A stretch of DNA of 64,000 nt from Marinifilum fragile JCM 15579 (GCF_001310955.1 NZ_BAZX01000019.1:1-64000), one strand, 5' to 3'. Numbered from the stretch's first letter, positions 26,809 to 36,567 are shown. Made by a program: numbers and translations. The notes: generated by a model from the sequence alone, not told the origin.

Positions 26809-26841
26809 TTGTATAGTATATGACTCATTGTTGTAATTTTG
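26809..26841 (+). promoter_or_regulatory. Bacteroidota-type promoter
   Basis: A TTG at 26809-26811 and TAATTTTG at 26834-26841 match the -33/-7 pattern. Transcription would begin about 10 bases before the start of the 5'-nucleotidase-like gene, so this gene probably has its own promoter separate from the corrin genes. Confidence 0.5.
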
Positions 26842-26857
26842 ATAAAAAATAAACTCA

Positions 26858-28282
26858 ATGATAAAATTTCTGTTCCCATTCCTGTTATTTCTGGTAAATA
26901 TCAATTTATCAGCTCAAAAGGTAGATATTCTTTACTTTACCGATGCTCACCGTATTTTTCCTGTTGATGATGTAGAAGGAGGCCGAGGTGGAGTGGCTCG
27001 TTTGAAGACTATTGTAGATGAAAGCAAATCGGATAATTCAAATACCCTGGTAATTCATGGTGGCGACTTATGTGGTGGCGTTCTGTTTGGCGGAATGTAC
27101 AAAGGTTTGCCTATGATTGAGGCTTTTAATGAAGTTCCTGTCGATATCTGTAATTTTGGTCAGCACGAGTTTGATTTTGGTGTAGATCATACATTGGAAC
27201 TTTTAAGTAAATCAAAATCGGAATGGTTTAGCTCTAACCTGAAAAACAGAGATGGTGATACTTTTGCCAATTTACCAAACTATCTGATTAAAAAGATGGG
27301 AAGAATTAAGATTGCATTTATCGGATTAACCGATGCAATGAATTCTACCATGAAAAGCAATCGAGTAATTCAGGAAGATTTGTCTGTTGCGATTTCGGAG
27401 ATTATTGAAGAACTGCAAAATGTAGATTTTTTAATTGCCATTACCCAAACAGATTTAGAAACCAACAGAAAACTTTTGGAGCAATTTCCGGATATCGACT
27501 TGGTGCTTACCGAGGAGCAATATGAATACGAAAGCAATGTGTTCTACAAAGGAAACAAGCCCATTGTGGCTACGGCAGGCAACATGAGTTCTGTTGCGAA
27601 AATCAGTTTGCAAAAAGACGTAAGGCCTTTGATTGATATCATTCCACTAGATGAAAATATTGTTTCGGAGAAGTATTTGCGTGACATGGAAATCTATTAT
27701 AAAAAAGACATGGAGCTGAAATTGGCTGAAAAGATTTCTTACCTGGAGGTTCCGTTGAATTTTAGAGATGGAATTACCAAAGAAAGTGCAGCTGGTAATT
27801 TGGTGAGTGATGCCTATAAGGAAGGGTACAAATCAGATGTTGGCCTGATAAATGGAGGTGGTATTAGAGCTGATATTCCCAAAGGTGATTTTACTTTAAA
27901 GTCGGCCCGTTCCTTATTGCCATTCGGTAATAAGATTTGCCAGATCCTGATAAAAGGAAAGGAGCTCAAATCTTTGCTAAAGAAATATGCTTGCAATACC
28001 AAAGGACAATTGTTACATGTGTCAGGTATTTCGTATCGATACTATCAGAAAAATGATTCAATTCAAGTGAAATGGAAAGGAGAGGTACTTTCTGATGATG
28101 AATTGCTAACTGTTTCCTTGAACAATTATTTTCTGAAAAAGCTTGAGGTGGAATGTGATATTTTAATTGATGAAACTGATGTAAATGCCAAAGAAGACTA
28201 CGAAGTATTGCGTCAGTTCTGTAAAAAACAAAAAGCCTTGCACCCTAAGGTACAAGGCCGATTCGTGATTGTCCGTGAGTAG
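26858..28282 (+). CDS. Exported 5'-nucleotidase/UshA-like protein with a degenerate metal site
   Basis: The protein has 474 residues with a signal peptide (about 1-19, ending LSAQ). The N-terminal metallophosphatase domain keeps the first ligands (FTDAH, HGGDLCGG). It shows GQHEFDFG where active enzymes have GNHEFD, AITQTDL where they have LSHLG, and TEEQYE where they have GGHTH. Three or more metal-ligand positions are thus changed. The C-terminal 5'-nucleotidase domain, which binds the nucleoside, looks intact (AAGNLVSDAY, NGGGIRADIP, LLPFGNKI). It may be a non-hydrolytic binding protein or use an altered metal centre. It is convergent with the TonB receptor gene, one base apart. Confidence 0.8.
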   Translation: MIKFLFPFLLFLVNINLSAQKVDILYFTDAHRIFPVDDVEGGRGGVARLKTIVDESKSDNSNTLVIHGGDLCGGVLFGGMYKGLPMIEAFNEVPVDICNFGQHEFDFGVDHTLELLSKSKSEWFSSNLKNRDGDTFANLPNYLIKKMGRIKIAFIGLTDAMNSTMKSNRVIQEDLSVAISEIIEELQNVDFLIAITQTDLETNRKLLEQFPDIDLVLTEEQYEYESNVFYKGNKPIVATAGNMSSVAKISLQKDVRPLIDIIPLDENIVSEKYLRDMEIYYKKDMELKLAEKISYLEVPLNFRDGITKESAAGNLVSDAYKEGYKSDVGLINGGGIRADIPKGDFTLKSARSLLPFGNKICQILIKGKELKSLLKKYACNTKGQLLHVSGISYRYYQKNDSIQVKWKGEVLSDDELLTVSLNNYFLKKLEVECDILIDETDVNAKEDYEVLRQFCKKQKALHPKVQGRFVIVRE

Positions 28283-28283
28283 T

Positions 28284-30521
28284 TTACAGATTCAAACTAA
28301 GTGTAAGGTAAAAGCTTCTTCCTGGTGCATAAATTGCCTGGTTGCTGTCTTTTACTGATCGGCTTAAATGTTCATAGTAAGCTTCATCGAATAAATTTCT
28401 GATTCCTCCAATAATTTGAAAATGGTCGGAAAACAGATAGCTTGCTTTAAAATCAAGAACTGTAAAATCTGGCGTTTCCGTTTCTCCATAATTTTTTGCG
28501 ATTCGTTCCTGTTTGGCTGCATGTCTTAGCATAAATTCAGGAGTAAACTTTTGCTTACACAAATGAACTCCCAAGCTGTATCGGATATCCAAAGGAGGAA
28601 TTTCGGGCAATGGCTGATTGATCTCCTTGTTTTTACCATAGGTATAAGCCAGGTTAAATCGGTGATACAAATGATTTGTGATGGATTGATTAAAACCGAT
28701 TTCGAATCCTCGCATCACAGCTTTGTTGATGTTTACAAATTGTTTTACTCCAGGAGCCGTTGCCATTAATGGCTGAACATCCGATTTGATTTCAGAGCTG
28801 ATGTAATCTCTCAACCAAGAATTAAATAGATTAATATCCAATGAGAAATATTTAGTGTTCCAATTGATATTGTAGTCGAGTTGATAGTTAATTTCCGGAT
28901 CTAAATCAGGATTACCAATTCTTTCATAAGGATCCACATCAACGGGAATATGATTGATGAACCGTTCGGTTAAACTTCCACTTCTTTCAGCTCTTCCAAA
29001 CCAAATTCCCATTCTAATACTTTCCGATAGATTTTTGCTTGCACCAATGCTAAACGAAAAATTCATTTCGTTGGAAGGATCAATAATAACAGAATTGATA
29101 TCGCTAACTGGTTTAAACTTTCTTTTGGCCGAATTGTGTTCCAATCTGCTTGATGCAATAAAATGGGTCTCATTTACAGAGAAATGATATTCACCAAAAG
29201 CACCCAGTTTTTCAATTTTACTGTCTTGCCAAATGTTATCGTAAGCTGTTTCCCCAGCCATTGGTCCCATTAATATTTCACGAGAACGAGTTCCATCTGC
29301 TTCCTCTGATTTGTAATCAACGCCTGCAAACAAGGAACTTTCCTTAAATTGAAAAGCAGCTTCCGATCTAAAAGCGTAATTTTTTGTTTCTGCTTTGGTA
29401 ATGGCATTTACTTTTCTTGGATTTAAATTCTTTGTCAGATTATCCATTTCATGATCAACGAATGATGCGTTTGCTGATGTTGAAATGGAAGCCAAGGCCG
29501 AATTTTTGAAAGTGATTTTGTGGCTAAGACTGATCATTTTTGTGTCATCTTCTCGCAAATCCATATTTAATGCTGGAAAATCAACATCTTCGGCATAGTT
29601 ACTATTGGCAGATATCTGGATATTTTGAGAGTTGGAAAGTTTAAAGTTGGCTGCAAGTCCAATGTTTCTTCGGTTAAAACCTGAAGCCACCTTATAGCCA
29701 TTGCCATCTTCATAATCGGTACCCTCGCTGTAAGCACCAAAAACACCGAAATTGTAGAACTTGCCTTTGGCACCTGCCAAAGCTTCGGTTCTGAAAATTT
29801 CTCCGTTGCTTTCGTAGCTTCCGCTTGCGCGACCAAATGCACTGGCTTTATCAGAAAATCCATTGGTCGATGATTTGAAATGGATGCTGCCTGCAAAAGA
29901 ATTCCCATATCGCAGCGAATGCGGACCTTTTGTGATTTCTACCCTGTCGACCATATTTAAAGGAACCTGACTAATGGGTGGATCCATTCGGTTGGGACAA
30001 GCAGCTGTAGCACTCATTCCATTGTCCATTACAATGTTTAACTGATCGTACTTAAAACCTCGCATTACCGGGTCGAATCCGTAACTTCCACTCTTTCTGA
30101 TACCACCAATTAAACCCGATTGACTTAAGAAATCACCTGCATCATGCGAAAGTTTATCGCTTGAACTAATTTGCATGGTTTCTGATTCTTTTGCAGTTCT
30201 TTTTCTGGCAATAATTGTGGTTGGCAGTAAGCTAACATAGGTTTTACTCATATAAATCTTGCCCGATTGCAATGCAGATTTTATCTCGCTATCGGTAAAC
30301 GAAACTTTCCCATAATTAACATGCGATAGGTAAAGCTTTTCACCTTCAATATATTTGATTGTAAATTCACCATTTGCATTGGTATTTCCTTTCTGATTTT
30401 GATGAAGAAAGTGAGCAAATGCAATGGGATGATCAGTTTCCTGATCTAATAACTGAATCGTATTTTGAGAATAAACCTGTATGTAAATACATAGCATACA
30501 GGCAGTAAGTATTTTTTTCAT
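28284..30521 (-). CDS. TonB-dependent receptor with OprC-type copper-site signature
   Basis: The outer-membrane receptor has 745 residues. A signal peptide ends near residue 19 (YSQ). A short carboxypeptidase-regulatory-like domain (about 20-100) follows, then the plug (about 115-220, VEITKGPHSLRYGNSFAGSIHF) and the barrel ending FYLTLSLNL. The plug contains CPNRM (Cys175, Met179) and the barrel DHEMD (His357, Met359). This is the CxxxM plus HxM pair that binds copper in Pseudomonas OprC/NosA, with almost the same distance between the two halves. Copper uptake is therefore the best call. A small Cys-rich exported protein is encoded just upstream on the same strand, supporting a metal role. 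Confidence 0.85.
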   Translation of the reverse strand: MKKILTACMLCIYIQVYSQNTIQLLDQETDHPIAFAHFLHQNQKGNTNANGEFTIKYIEGEKLYLSHVNYGKVSFTDSEIKSALQSGKIYMSKTYVSLLPTTIIARKRTAKESETMQISSSDKLSHDAGDFLSQSGLIGGIRKSGSYGFDPVMRGFKYDQLNIVMDNGMSATAACPNRMDPPISQVPLNMVDRVEITKGPHSLRYGNSFAGSIHFKSSTNGFSDKASAFGRASGSYESNGEIFRTEALAGAKGKFYNFGVFGAYSEGTDYEDGNGYKVASGFNRRNIGLAANFKLSNSQNIQISANSNYAEDVDFPALNMDLREDDTKMISLSHKITFKNSALASISTSANASFVDHEMDNLTKNLNPRKVNAITKAETKNYAFRSEAAFQFKESSLFAGVDYKSEEADGTRSREILMGPMAGETAYDNIWQDSKIEKLGAFGEYHFSVNETHFIASSRLEHNSAKRKFKPVSDINSVIIDPSNEMNFSFSIGASKNLSESIRMGIWFGRAERSGSLTERFINHIPVDVDPYERIGNPDLDPEINYQLDYNINWNTKYFSLDINLFNSWLRDYISSEIKSDVQPLMATAPGVKQFVNINKAVMRGFEIGFNQSITNHLYHRFNLAYTYGKNKEINQPLPEIPPLDIRYSLGVHLCKQKFTPEFMLRHAAKQERIAKNYGETETPDFTVLDFKASYLFSDHFQIIGGIRNLFDEAYYEHLSRSVKDSNQAIYAPGRSFYLTLSLNL

Positions 30522-30612
30522 CCTTCATTTTTATGTGTTCGAAACTATTGTGCATCAGAATTATTAGTGCACAAAAAATCGCAATACTGTAGCATTTACA
30601 ATATTGAGGCCA

Positions 30613-30996
30613 TTAAAAAAATAGAAATGAGCTTTGTTGTGGAGGATGAAAAATATCTGACACATGCTTTTTTATGAGCTGAAAATGGGGAAGATTTACA
30701 TCAGTTGGAGCGATTGAAATTTTAGGAGCAGGAATTAAATCAAAACAGGTTGAAATGAAGTTTAAGTTCTCTTTTTCGATATTGATTTTTTTCTTTTCCG
30801 ACTCATTTTCCTCTTGTTGCTTTAGTTGTTTTTTAAGATGACATTTCCCATTACACTCCATTTCTGGTTTGTCCTTGTTTTCACAAACCGAAGCATAAAA
30901 GTCCTGATTAAACTTATAATGTAGTATGATAATGATATTCCCGGTTGATTGAACGGAAAGTATCAGTATTAACATGTATGTGAGGAAATGTTTCAA
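30613..30996 (-). CDS. Small exported or membrane-anchored Cys-motif protein, probably metal-related
   Basis: The protein has 127 residues with an N-terminal hydrophobic segment (about 1-25). Three cysteines follow in VCENKDKPEMECNGKCHLKK (Cys38, Cys48, Cys52, then His53), and then a highly charged Lys/Glu stretch (about 54-75). The C-terminal half has no recognised fold. It is the first gene of a two-gene unit with the OprC-like receptor (91 bp apart), so binding or handing over copper is a reasonable guess. No enzymatic motif is visible. Confidence 0.65.
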   Translation of the reverse strand: MKHFLTYMLILILSVQSTGNIIIILHYKFNQDFYASVCENKDKPEMECNGKCHLKKQLKQQEENESEKKKINIEKENLNFISTCFDLIPAPKISIAPTDVNLPHFQLIKKHVSDIFHPPQQSSFLFF

Positions 30997-31142
30997 TAAG
31001 TATTATAATTCGGATGGATAAATAGTAAATATAAAGATTTTAAATCAAAAAAATAGATGTAAAAACCTAAGCAAGTAAGAAAATTATTTGCAGATCAATT
31101 TTGAATTTAAGAATTTTGATGGTTCTGAAAAATGAATAAAAT

Positions 31143-32178
31143 ATGAATAAATTTTTGATATTGTTCCTGCTATTGGTGTTTGTTGCATCTTGTTCGGGAA
31201 AAAAAGATGCGGAAGAATTAAGAGTATTACAGTTTAATATTTGGCAAGAGGGAACCCAGGTAGAAGGGGGATATGATGCCATTATTAACGAGATTATCAG
31301 GACGAAAGCTGATTTAATAGCTTTGAGTGAGGTTCGAAATTATAATGATACCAATTTGTCAGAACGATTGGTTGCATCCCTTAAGAAGAAGGGATTTGAG
31401 TATTATTCTTTGAAAAGTCAGGATTCTGGCATATTGTCGCGTTATCCCATTACGTTTCAGGAGGCTCTTTATCCTGTGAAAGACGACAGAGGATCAGTAT
31501 ACAAAGCACTTATTGATGTGAAGGGTGTTAAGGTTGCTTTCTATAGCGCTCATTTGGATTATAGAAATTGTGCATTGTACTTACCAAGAGGATATGATGG
31601 TTCAAGTTGGGAAAAACTGGATGTGCCTCAAACCGATTTGAATGTAATTAGAGAAGATAATCTGGCTTCAAAACGAGATGATGCTATTCAGGTGTTTTTG
31701 TCCGATGCTAAAAAAGAATTGGAAAAAGGAAGATTGGTTTTCTTAGGAGGAGACTTTAATGAACCTTCTCATAGGGATTGGGTGGAAGAAAATAAAAATT
31801 TATACGATCATAATGGAGTTGTGATGAAGTGGCATAATACTCTTTCTCTTGAAAATTCGGGTTTTATTGATACGTACAGAGAAATATATCCTAATCCGAT
31901 AAGTCATCCTGGTTTTACTTACCCTGCCGATAATCCTTTGGTTGATATTAAGCGTTTGGCATGGAGTCCCGATGCGGATGATAGAGATCGTATCGATTTT
32001 ATTTTCTATTATCCCAATGCAAACCTAAGTTTAAAAGAGGTTACTATTGTTGGCCCCAAAGTCGGTAAGTCGAAACCAAAGAATTGAAGAAACATCTCAA
32101 GATGTTTTTCTCCAGCCATTGGATGTTTGGCCTACCGATCACAAAGCAGTATTGGCCACATTCAATTTGAAAAAGTAG
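31143..32178 (+). pseudogene. Endonuclease/exonuclease/phosphatase family lipoprotein, frameshifted near the end
   Basis: The lipobox is VASC (Cys17). EEP-fold motifs follow in order: LRVLQFNIW, LIALSEVRN, GGDFNEPSH and DRIDFIFYY. The frame stops at 32087, but the last conserved motif with the catalytic His (WPTDHKAVLATF) is in the next frame and ends at TAG 32176. Removing one C from the CCCC run at 32054-32057 gives an uninterrupted GPKSVSRNQRIEETS...LATFNLKK. As read, the product lacks the catalytic His and would be inactive. Possible substrates of this family are nucleic acids, inositol phosphates or sphingomyelin; the lipoprotein signal indicates an extracytoplasmic target. Confidence 0.85.
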
Positions 32179-32282
32179 TAACAGTTGAGAATATAAAATT
32201 TCGAGGGAATGGATTGGGATGCCACATTGGTTATTATAGTGGAGAACTCAATCCATTCCCTTGAAATACTTCAGTTATGCTT

Positions 32283-32624
32283 TTAAAGATTAATCACCTT
32301 ATCGGCATCGGCTTGAAGTGTTATAATGTCAGGCATGCTACCAACATTACCAACTTTTACTTTATCCAGTAAATTGTAATGATCAAGACAGGTTTTGCAG
32401 GCCAGCATGCTTACTCCTTTATTTGCCAGGTTTTGTAAACCTTCCAAGGCTGGAGAATCTTCACAAATCAACTTTACACCAGCATTGTAGAATACAATTA
32501 TTTTTGGCAATCTGTTTTCTGCATCCAATAGTTTAAAGTAATTGGTAGCCAATTTTAAGCCCAATTCTTCGTTACCATTACCCATTCCATTTTGAGTAAC
32601 TTGAATCAATGTATTTCTATGCAT
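32283..32624 (-). CDS. DsrE/YedF-like protein paired with SelD
   Basis: The protein has 113 residues and is cytoplasmic. It has the DsrE/DsrF fold: a start like LIQVTQNGMGNGNEELG, IIVFYNAGVKLICEDSP in the middle, and a conserved Cys pair in LACKTCLDHY. This matches the C-terminal DsrE-like part of the selenium-metabolism protein YedF, without the N-terminal TusA-like part. It starts two bases after the selD stop, so the two are co-transcribed. A role in handling or delivering selenium or sulfur for selenophosphate synthesis is likely from context, not demonstrated. Confidence 0.8.
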   Translation of the reverse strand: MHRNTLIQVTQNGMGNGNEELGLKLATNYFKLLDAENRLPKIIVFYNAGVKLICEDSPALEGLQNLANKGVSMLACKTCLDHYNLLDKVKVGNVGSMPDIITLQADADKVINL

Positions 32625-32626
32625 GA

Positions 32627-33667
32627 TTAATTTACGCTGATATAAGGTTCGTTACTGTTTATCCTTTCTACCAATTTTCCAATTGGACTTAAATCAAATC
32701 CTTCTCTTTTAGCCAGACAGATAAACTCTTCAGTATGATTGTCGTCAACAGCAACCAATAAGCCACCACTTGTTTGCGGATCGCAAAGTAATGCTTTCTG
32801 ATCTTCGGTAATTTCACCAATTAAATGTCCGTATGAAGCCCAGTTTCTTCTTGTTCCCCCAGGAGTACTTCCTTTCTGAATCAATTCTTCCACGCCTTCA
32901 ATTTTTGGGACATCATTGTAATTGATTACCGCATTTACATTACTTCCTTCACAGATTTCGCTTAGGTGACCCAATAAACCAAAACCAGTAACATCAGTCA
33001 TCGATTTGATGTATTCTTGCTCGCCAAATACAACGCCTACTTTGTTCAAGCTGCACATTAAATCAACTGCAATTTGATTGTTTTCGTGAGCAATTAATTT
33101 CTTTTTCTCAGCAGTGGTTAATACTCCAATACCAAGAGGTTTTGTTAGGAATAAGGTGCATTTTGGACTGGCTGTATTGTTTTTCTTTACTCTTTCGGTT
33201 GCAACAATTCCGTTAACTGATAAGCCAAAAACAGGATCGCCAATGTCGATAGAGTGTCCTCCTGCTAGTTGAATGCCAGCATTTGCACAAACATCTCTGG
33301 CGCCTTCAACTACTTTTTGCGCAATTTCGGTAGAAAGCTTCTCCAATGGCCAGGCAAGAATAGCTAAGGCCATAATTGGTTTACCACCCATTGCATAAAT
33401 GTCACTTATGGCATTTGTAGCGGCAATTCGACCAAAATCGTATGGATCATCTACAATTGGAGTAAAGAAATCGGTTGTACTAATCAGAGCTTGACCGTTA
33501 CCCAAATCGTAAACTGCAGCATCATCTTTAGTATCGTTACCAACCAGCAAGTTCGGATTGGGAATTCTAGGTGTGCTGCTTTTTAAAATGCATTCTAAAT
33601 CTTTCGGTGAGATTTTACATCCACATCCGGCTCCCGGACTAAACTGTGTCAGTTTCTTTGTTTCCAT
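32627..33667 (-). CDS. selD: Selenide, water dikinase (selenophosphate synthetase)
   Basis: This enzyme makes selenophosphate from selenide and ATP, the selenium donor for selenocysteine or 2-selenouridine tRNA. The protein has 346 residues. The N-terminal motif GAGCGCKIS provides the active-site Cys15 and Lys18, equivalent to Cys17 and Lys20 in E. coli; it uses Cys, not selenocysteine. [25 protein letters not shown] and [12 protein letters not shown] are typical PurM-type nucleotide-binding segments. No selA, selB or Sec tRNA is present in the window. A -7 element (TATCTTTG on the minus strand, 33696-33703) lies just upstream. Confidence 0.95.
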   Translation of the reverse strand: METKKLTQFSPGAGCGCKISPKDLECILKSSTPRIPNPNLLVGNDTKDDAAVYDLGNGQALISTTDFFTPIVDDPYDFGRIAATNAISDIYAMGGKPIMALAILAWPLEKLSTEIAQKVVEGARDVCANAGIQLAGGHSIDIGDPVFGLSVNGIVATERVKKNNTASPKCTLFLTKPLGIGVLTTAEKKKLIAHENNQIAVDLMCSLNKVGVVFGEQEYIKSMTDVTGFGLLGHLSEICEGSNVNAVINYNDVPKIEGVEELIQKGSTPGGTRRNWASYGHLIGEITEDQKALLCDPQTSGGLLVAVDDNHTEEFICLAKREGFDLSPIGKLVERINSNEPYISVN

Positions 33668-33818
33668 TGTTTTTGTAATCTGTTAAATTATCTGGCAAAG
33701 ATATCACTTTTTAATAATGGTTGTCATTCAACTTCAGGTCTAATTTTTACAATATTTATTTGCTTGCGATCAGTTAAATCTCTTAAATTTGATATTTGTG
33801 AATTTACATGATAGAGGA

Positions 33819-34571
33819 TTGAAAAAGTTTGCTCCTATAAAATATTTATTGCTGATTATTTGCGGTTTTGTAATGCAATCATGTGTTACACAGAATAGAT
33901 ATATGCAACCTGTAAATACTTACGATGCATTTACGTGTGTTAACGAAGTAGATGCAATTGAACAGTTGGAACTGCAAAAGCAGGGCAAACGAAAATTACA
34001 GATTTATTTGATTCGCCATGCCAAGCCTAATCTGAAAAAGAAACTGTTTTATTCAGCAGAAGAGGCTCAGCAGTATGTTTATGATTACAATTCAGTGCCA
34101 ATTGTTCCCTTCGATCCGGAAATGGTAAAGGTAAATCTAAATCCTAACCATTTCATATATTGTTCCAACTTGCCGCGTTCGCAAGAAACTGCATTGGCAA
34201 TTTTTGGAAAGGATTATCCTGTAGTGTCCGATTCGATTTTCCGAGAATATGAAATTAAAGTGGTAAAAGCCAGTAGTATTATTAAATTGCCTTTGCCTAT
34301 TTGGCAGTTTTTTAGCCGAGGGAGTTGGTTGTTAGGTTTTAACCACAAAGGAATTGAAAGTCGGAAAGAGACTAAACAAAGAGTGAAATATGCAGTTGAA
34401 AATCTGATAAAAGTTGCCGAAAAAGAAGAAACTGCAGTTCTAGTAGCTCATGGGATGTTGAACCATGGATTGGAAAATCATTTGAAAAAACAAGGCTGGC
34501 AAGTCATTCAAAAAAACGGACAAGCCAACCTGGGGGCTACTATTTTAGTTAAGATTGTTGATTTAGAATAG
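33819..34571 (+). CDS. Histidine phosphatase superfamily lipoprotein
   Basis: I chose the TTG at 33819 because it opens a lipoprotein signal (MKKFAPIKYLLLIICGF...) with lipobox MQSC; an open frame begins 30 bases earlier at another TTG. The product has about 250 residues. The phosphohistidine motif is LIRHAKP (RHG variant) and the second His is in VLVAHGMLNHGL, as in the phosphoglycerate-mutase/SixA group. It is probably an extracytoplasmic phosphatase; the substrate is unknown. It is convergent with the O-methyltransferase gene, four bases apart. Confidence 0.7.
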   Translation: MKKFAPIKYLLLIICGFVMQSCVTQNRYMQPVNTYDAFTCVNEVDAIEQLELQKQGKRKLQIYLIRHAKPNLKKKLFYSAEEAQQYVYDYNSVPIVPFDPEMVKVNLNPNHFIYCSNLPRSQETALAIFGKDYPVVSDSIFREYEIKVVKASSIIKLPLPIWQFFSRGSWLLGFNHKGIESRKETKQRVKYAVENLIKVAEKEETAVLVAHGMLNHGLENHLKKQGWQVIQKNGQANLGATILVKIVDLE

Positions 34572-34575
34572 AAAA

Positions 34576-35217
34576 TTATTTTTTTCTAATCATCATCAAT
34601 CCATGACGGATAGGAAGCATTAAATTTTCCACTCTCTCGTCTTTTTGTATGAATTCATTGAATGCAAGAATGCCTTGAGTTTGCTTGTCTTTCGATTCAA
34701 CGTCTTCCAAAACCTTACCATCCCACAAAACATCGTCAGCCAAAACAAAACCTCCTTGCCTTAATTTTGGAAATATTGCCTCAAAATATTCGGTGTACTG
34801 TCTTTTATCGGCATCAATAAAAACCAAATCAAATTCTTCTGCAATATTTGGAATAATGTCTAAAGCCTCACCAATGTGGAATTCTATTTTGTTCTCGTAA
34901 CCCGATTGTTTGATAAATTTGCGAGTGAAGTATTCCAATTCATCATTGCAATCAATGGTGTGAATTATACAATCATCTGATGTTCCCATAGCCATGCTGA
35001 TTGCCGAGTATCCAGTATAAGTTCCAATTTCCAGAATACGATTAGGATTCATCATTTGACAAATCATCTTTAGAAATTTACCCTGCATATGTCCAGAAAG
35101 CATTCTTGGGCGAAGCATTTTAACATGTGTCTCCCGAGTAAGATCCTTTAAAATTTGATCTTCTGTTTCAGTATGTGTTAGGATGTATTCCTCCAGCTCT
35201 TTATTAATCTCCAACAT
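34576..35217 (-). CDS. Class I SAM-dependent O-methyltransferase (caffeoyl-CoA type family)
   Basis: The protein has 213 residues. The SAM motif ILEIGTYTGYSAISMA, the acidic motif FDLVFIDADK and the metal-binding ADDVLWDG segment match the O-methyltransferase 3 family, which usually needs a divalent cation. In Bacteroidota such genes are common and mostly of unknown substrate. The gene starts two bases after the stop of the M16 peptidase gene on the same strand, so both are likely one operon. Confidence 0.88.
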   Translation of the reverse strand: MLEINKELEEYILTHTETEDQILKDLTRETHVKMLRPRMLSGHMQGKFLKMICQMMNPNRILEIGTYTGYSAISMAMGTSDDCIIHTIDCNDELEYFTRKFIKQSGYENKIEFHIGEALDIIPNIAEEFDLVFIDADKRQYTEYFEAIFPKLRQGGFVLADDVLWDGKVLEDVESKDKQTQGILAFNEFIQKDERVENLMLPIRHGLMMIRKK

Positions 35218-35219
35218 GA

Positions 35220-36440
35220 TTATTTATACATCAAAGTGGTTAATCGGTCTTTATTCAAAATTTCGTTGGCAACCTCAAGTAATTGTTCCGCTGTTATCGA
35301 TTCAATTTTTTGGTAAATCTCCTCTAAAGAATCAACTCGATTGTAAAGAAGGTAAGTTTTGCCAACATTAAGCATTAAATTCTCGTTGTTTTCTGATGAA
35401 ATGGCAATTTGTCCAATCATCTGATTTTTTGCCTTGGTCAACTGACCAGGCCCCAATTTTTTTGTGCAAAGCAAATCCATTTCTTTGTGAATTAAACTTA
35501 AACACTTGTCCAAGTATCCCTTATCGGTACCAAAGTAAATGCTAAAAACTCCTGTGTCAGCGTAAGAGGTATAGTTGGCTTCTATGTTGTAAGCCAGTCC
35601 GTGTTTTTCACGCAGGGAGAGATTTAGACGAGAATTCATCCCCGGACCACCCAGTATATTCGTTAAAAGTGATAATGGAATTCTGCGATCATCATTGGCA
35701 TCGTATGCTACATTTCCTAAAACACAATGTCTTTGATAGGTGTTTTTAACCAAAGTCTGAGTTCTTGGCTTATAAGAATTTGGCCTTTTCCTTTTGTCGA
35801 CACGTAAGTTTTCAGCAATTCCTCCAAAATACCTCTCAACCATCTTAACCAATTTCTTGAAAGGAATATTTCCTACAGAACTAATTACCATCTGATCTGT
35901 GTGATAATTGTTTCTAATAAAGTTTAAAATATCCTCACGTTTAAAAGCTTTGATATGCTTAGGTGTTCCTAAAATATTTCTTCCAATTGGATCTTTTTTG
36001 AAAATTAATTCCTCAAAATCATCAAAAATAAGTTCGGAAGGAGAATCTTTATAGGAATTGATTTCGTCAAGAATTACCTCTTTTTCTTTTTCCAGTTCTT
36101 TTTCAGGGAAAATAGAATTGAAGGTGATATCGCTTATTAGTTCAAGAGCTCTTTTGTAATCCTTATCCAAAAAAGTAGTGTAAATGCATGTTTCCTCTTT
36201 TGTGGTGTAGGCATTTAGTTCCCCACCTACATCTTCCATACGGCTAAGTATGTGATATGCTTTACGTTTTGTTGTTCCTTTAAACACAACATGCTCTATA
36301 AAGTGAGCAATTCCCCATTCATCCTCTTTCTCATCACGGGAACCGGTATTCAAAATAATTCCGCAATGGGCAACACTTGCCTTAACTGGTCGGTGAATTA
36401 ACCGGATACCATTTGATAATGTGTAAGTTTCGAATACCAT
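35220..36440 (-). CDS. M16 family zinc peptidase, single module, cytoplasmic
   Basis: The protein has 406 residues, typical of the short processing-peptidase-like (PqqF/YmxG-type) M16 group. The zinc motif HFIEH is at residues 46-50 (IAHFIEHVVFKGT) and the downstream Glu is in EVILDEINSY. The C-terminal half has the arginine-containing segment of the inactive repeat (LREKHGLAYNIEANY). It lacks a signal peptide. It is the first gene of a unit with the O-methyltransferase. The substrate is unknown. Confidence 0.9.
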   Translation of the reverse strand: MVFETYTLSNGIRLIHRPVKASVAHCGIILNTGSRDEKEDEWGIAHFIEHVVFKGTTKRKAYHILSRMEDVGGELNAYTTKEETCIYTTFLDKDYKRALELISDITFNSIFPEKELEKEKEVILDEINSYKDSPSELIFDDFEELIFKKDPIGRNILGTPKHIKAFKREDILNFIRNNYHTDQMVISSVGNIPFKKLVKMVERYFGGIAENLRVDKRKRPNSYKPRTQTLVKNTYQRHCVLGNVAYDANDDRRIPLSLLTNILGGPGMNSRLNLSLREKHGLAYNIEANYTSYADTGVFSIYFGTDKGYLDKCLSLIHKEMDLLCTKKLGPGQLTKAKNQMIGQIAISSENNENLMLNVGKTYLLYNRVDSLEEIYQKIESITAEQLLEVANEILNKDRLTTLMYK

Positions 36441-36518
36441 ATACTTTTTTATTAGGCTGCAAAGGTAACAAGAAGTTTAGAATCCGATTAAAATTCCTTT
36501 CTATTTTTCTTGATTTTA

Positions 36519-36549
36519 TTTGGTGATGTAAATTTTTTACGTACTTTTG
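36519..36549 (+). promoter_or_regulatory. Promoter of the tandem tRNA-Phe genes
   Basis: TTTG at 36519-36522 and TACTTTTG at 36542-36549 are spaced 19 bases apart, matching the Bacteroidota promoter consensus. The first tRNA begins 19 bases further on. Confidence 0.65.
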
Positions 36550-36567
36550 CATCGCTCAAGTAAAGAG

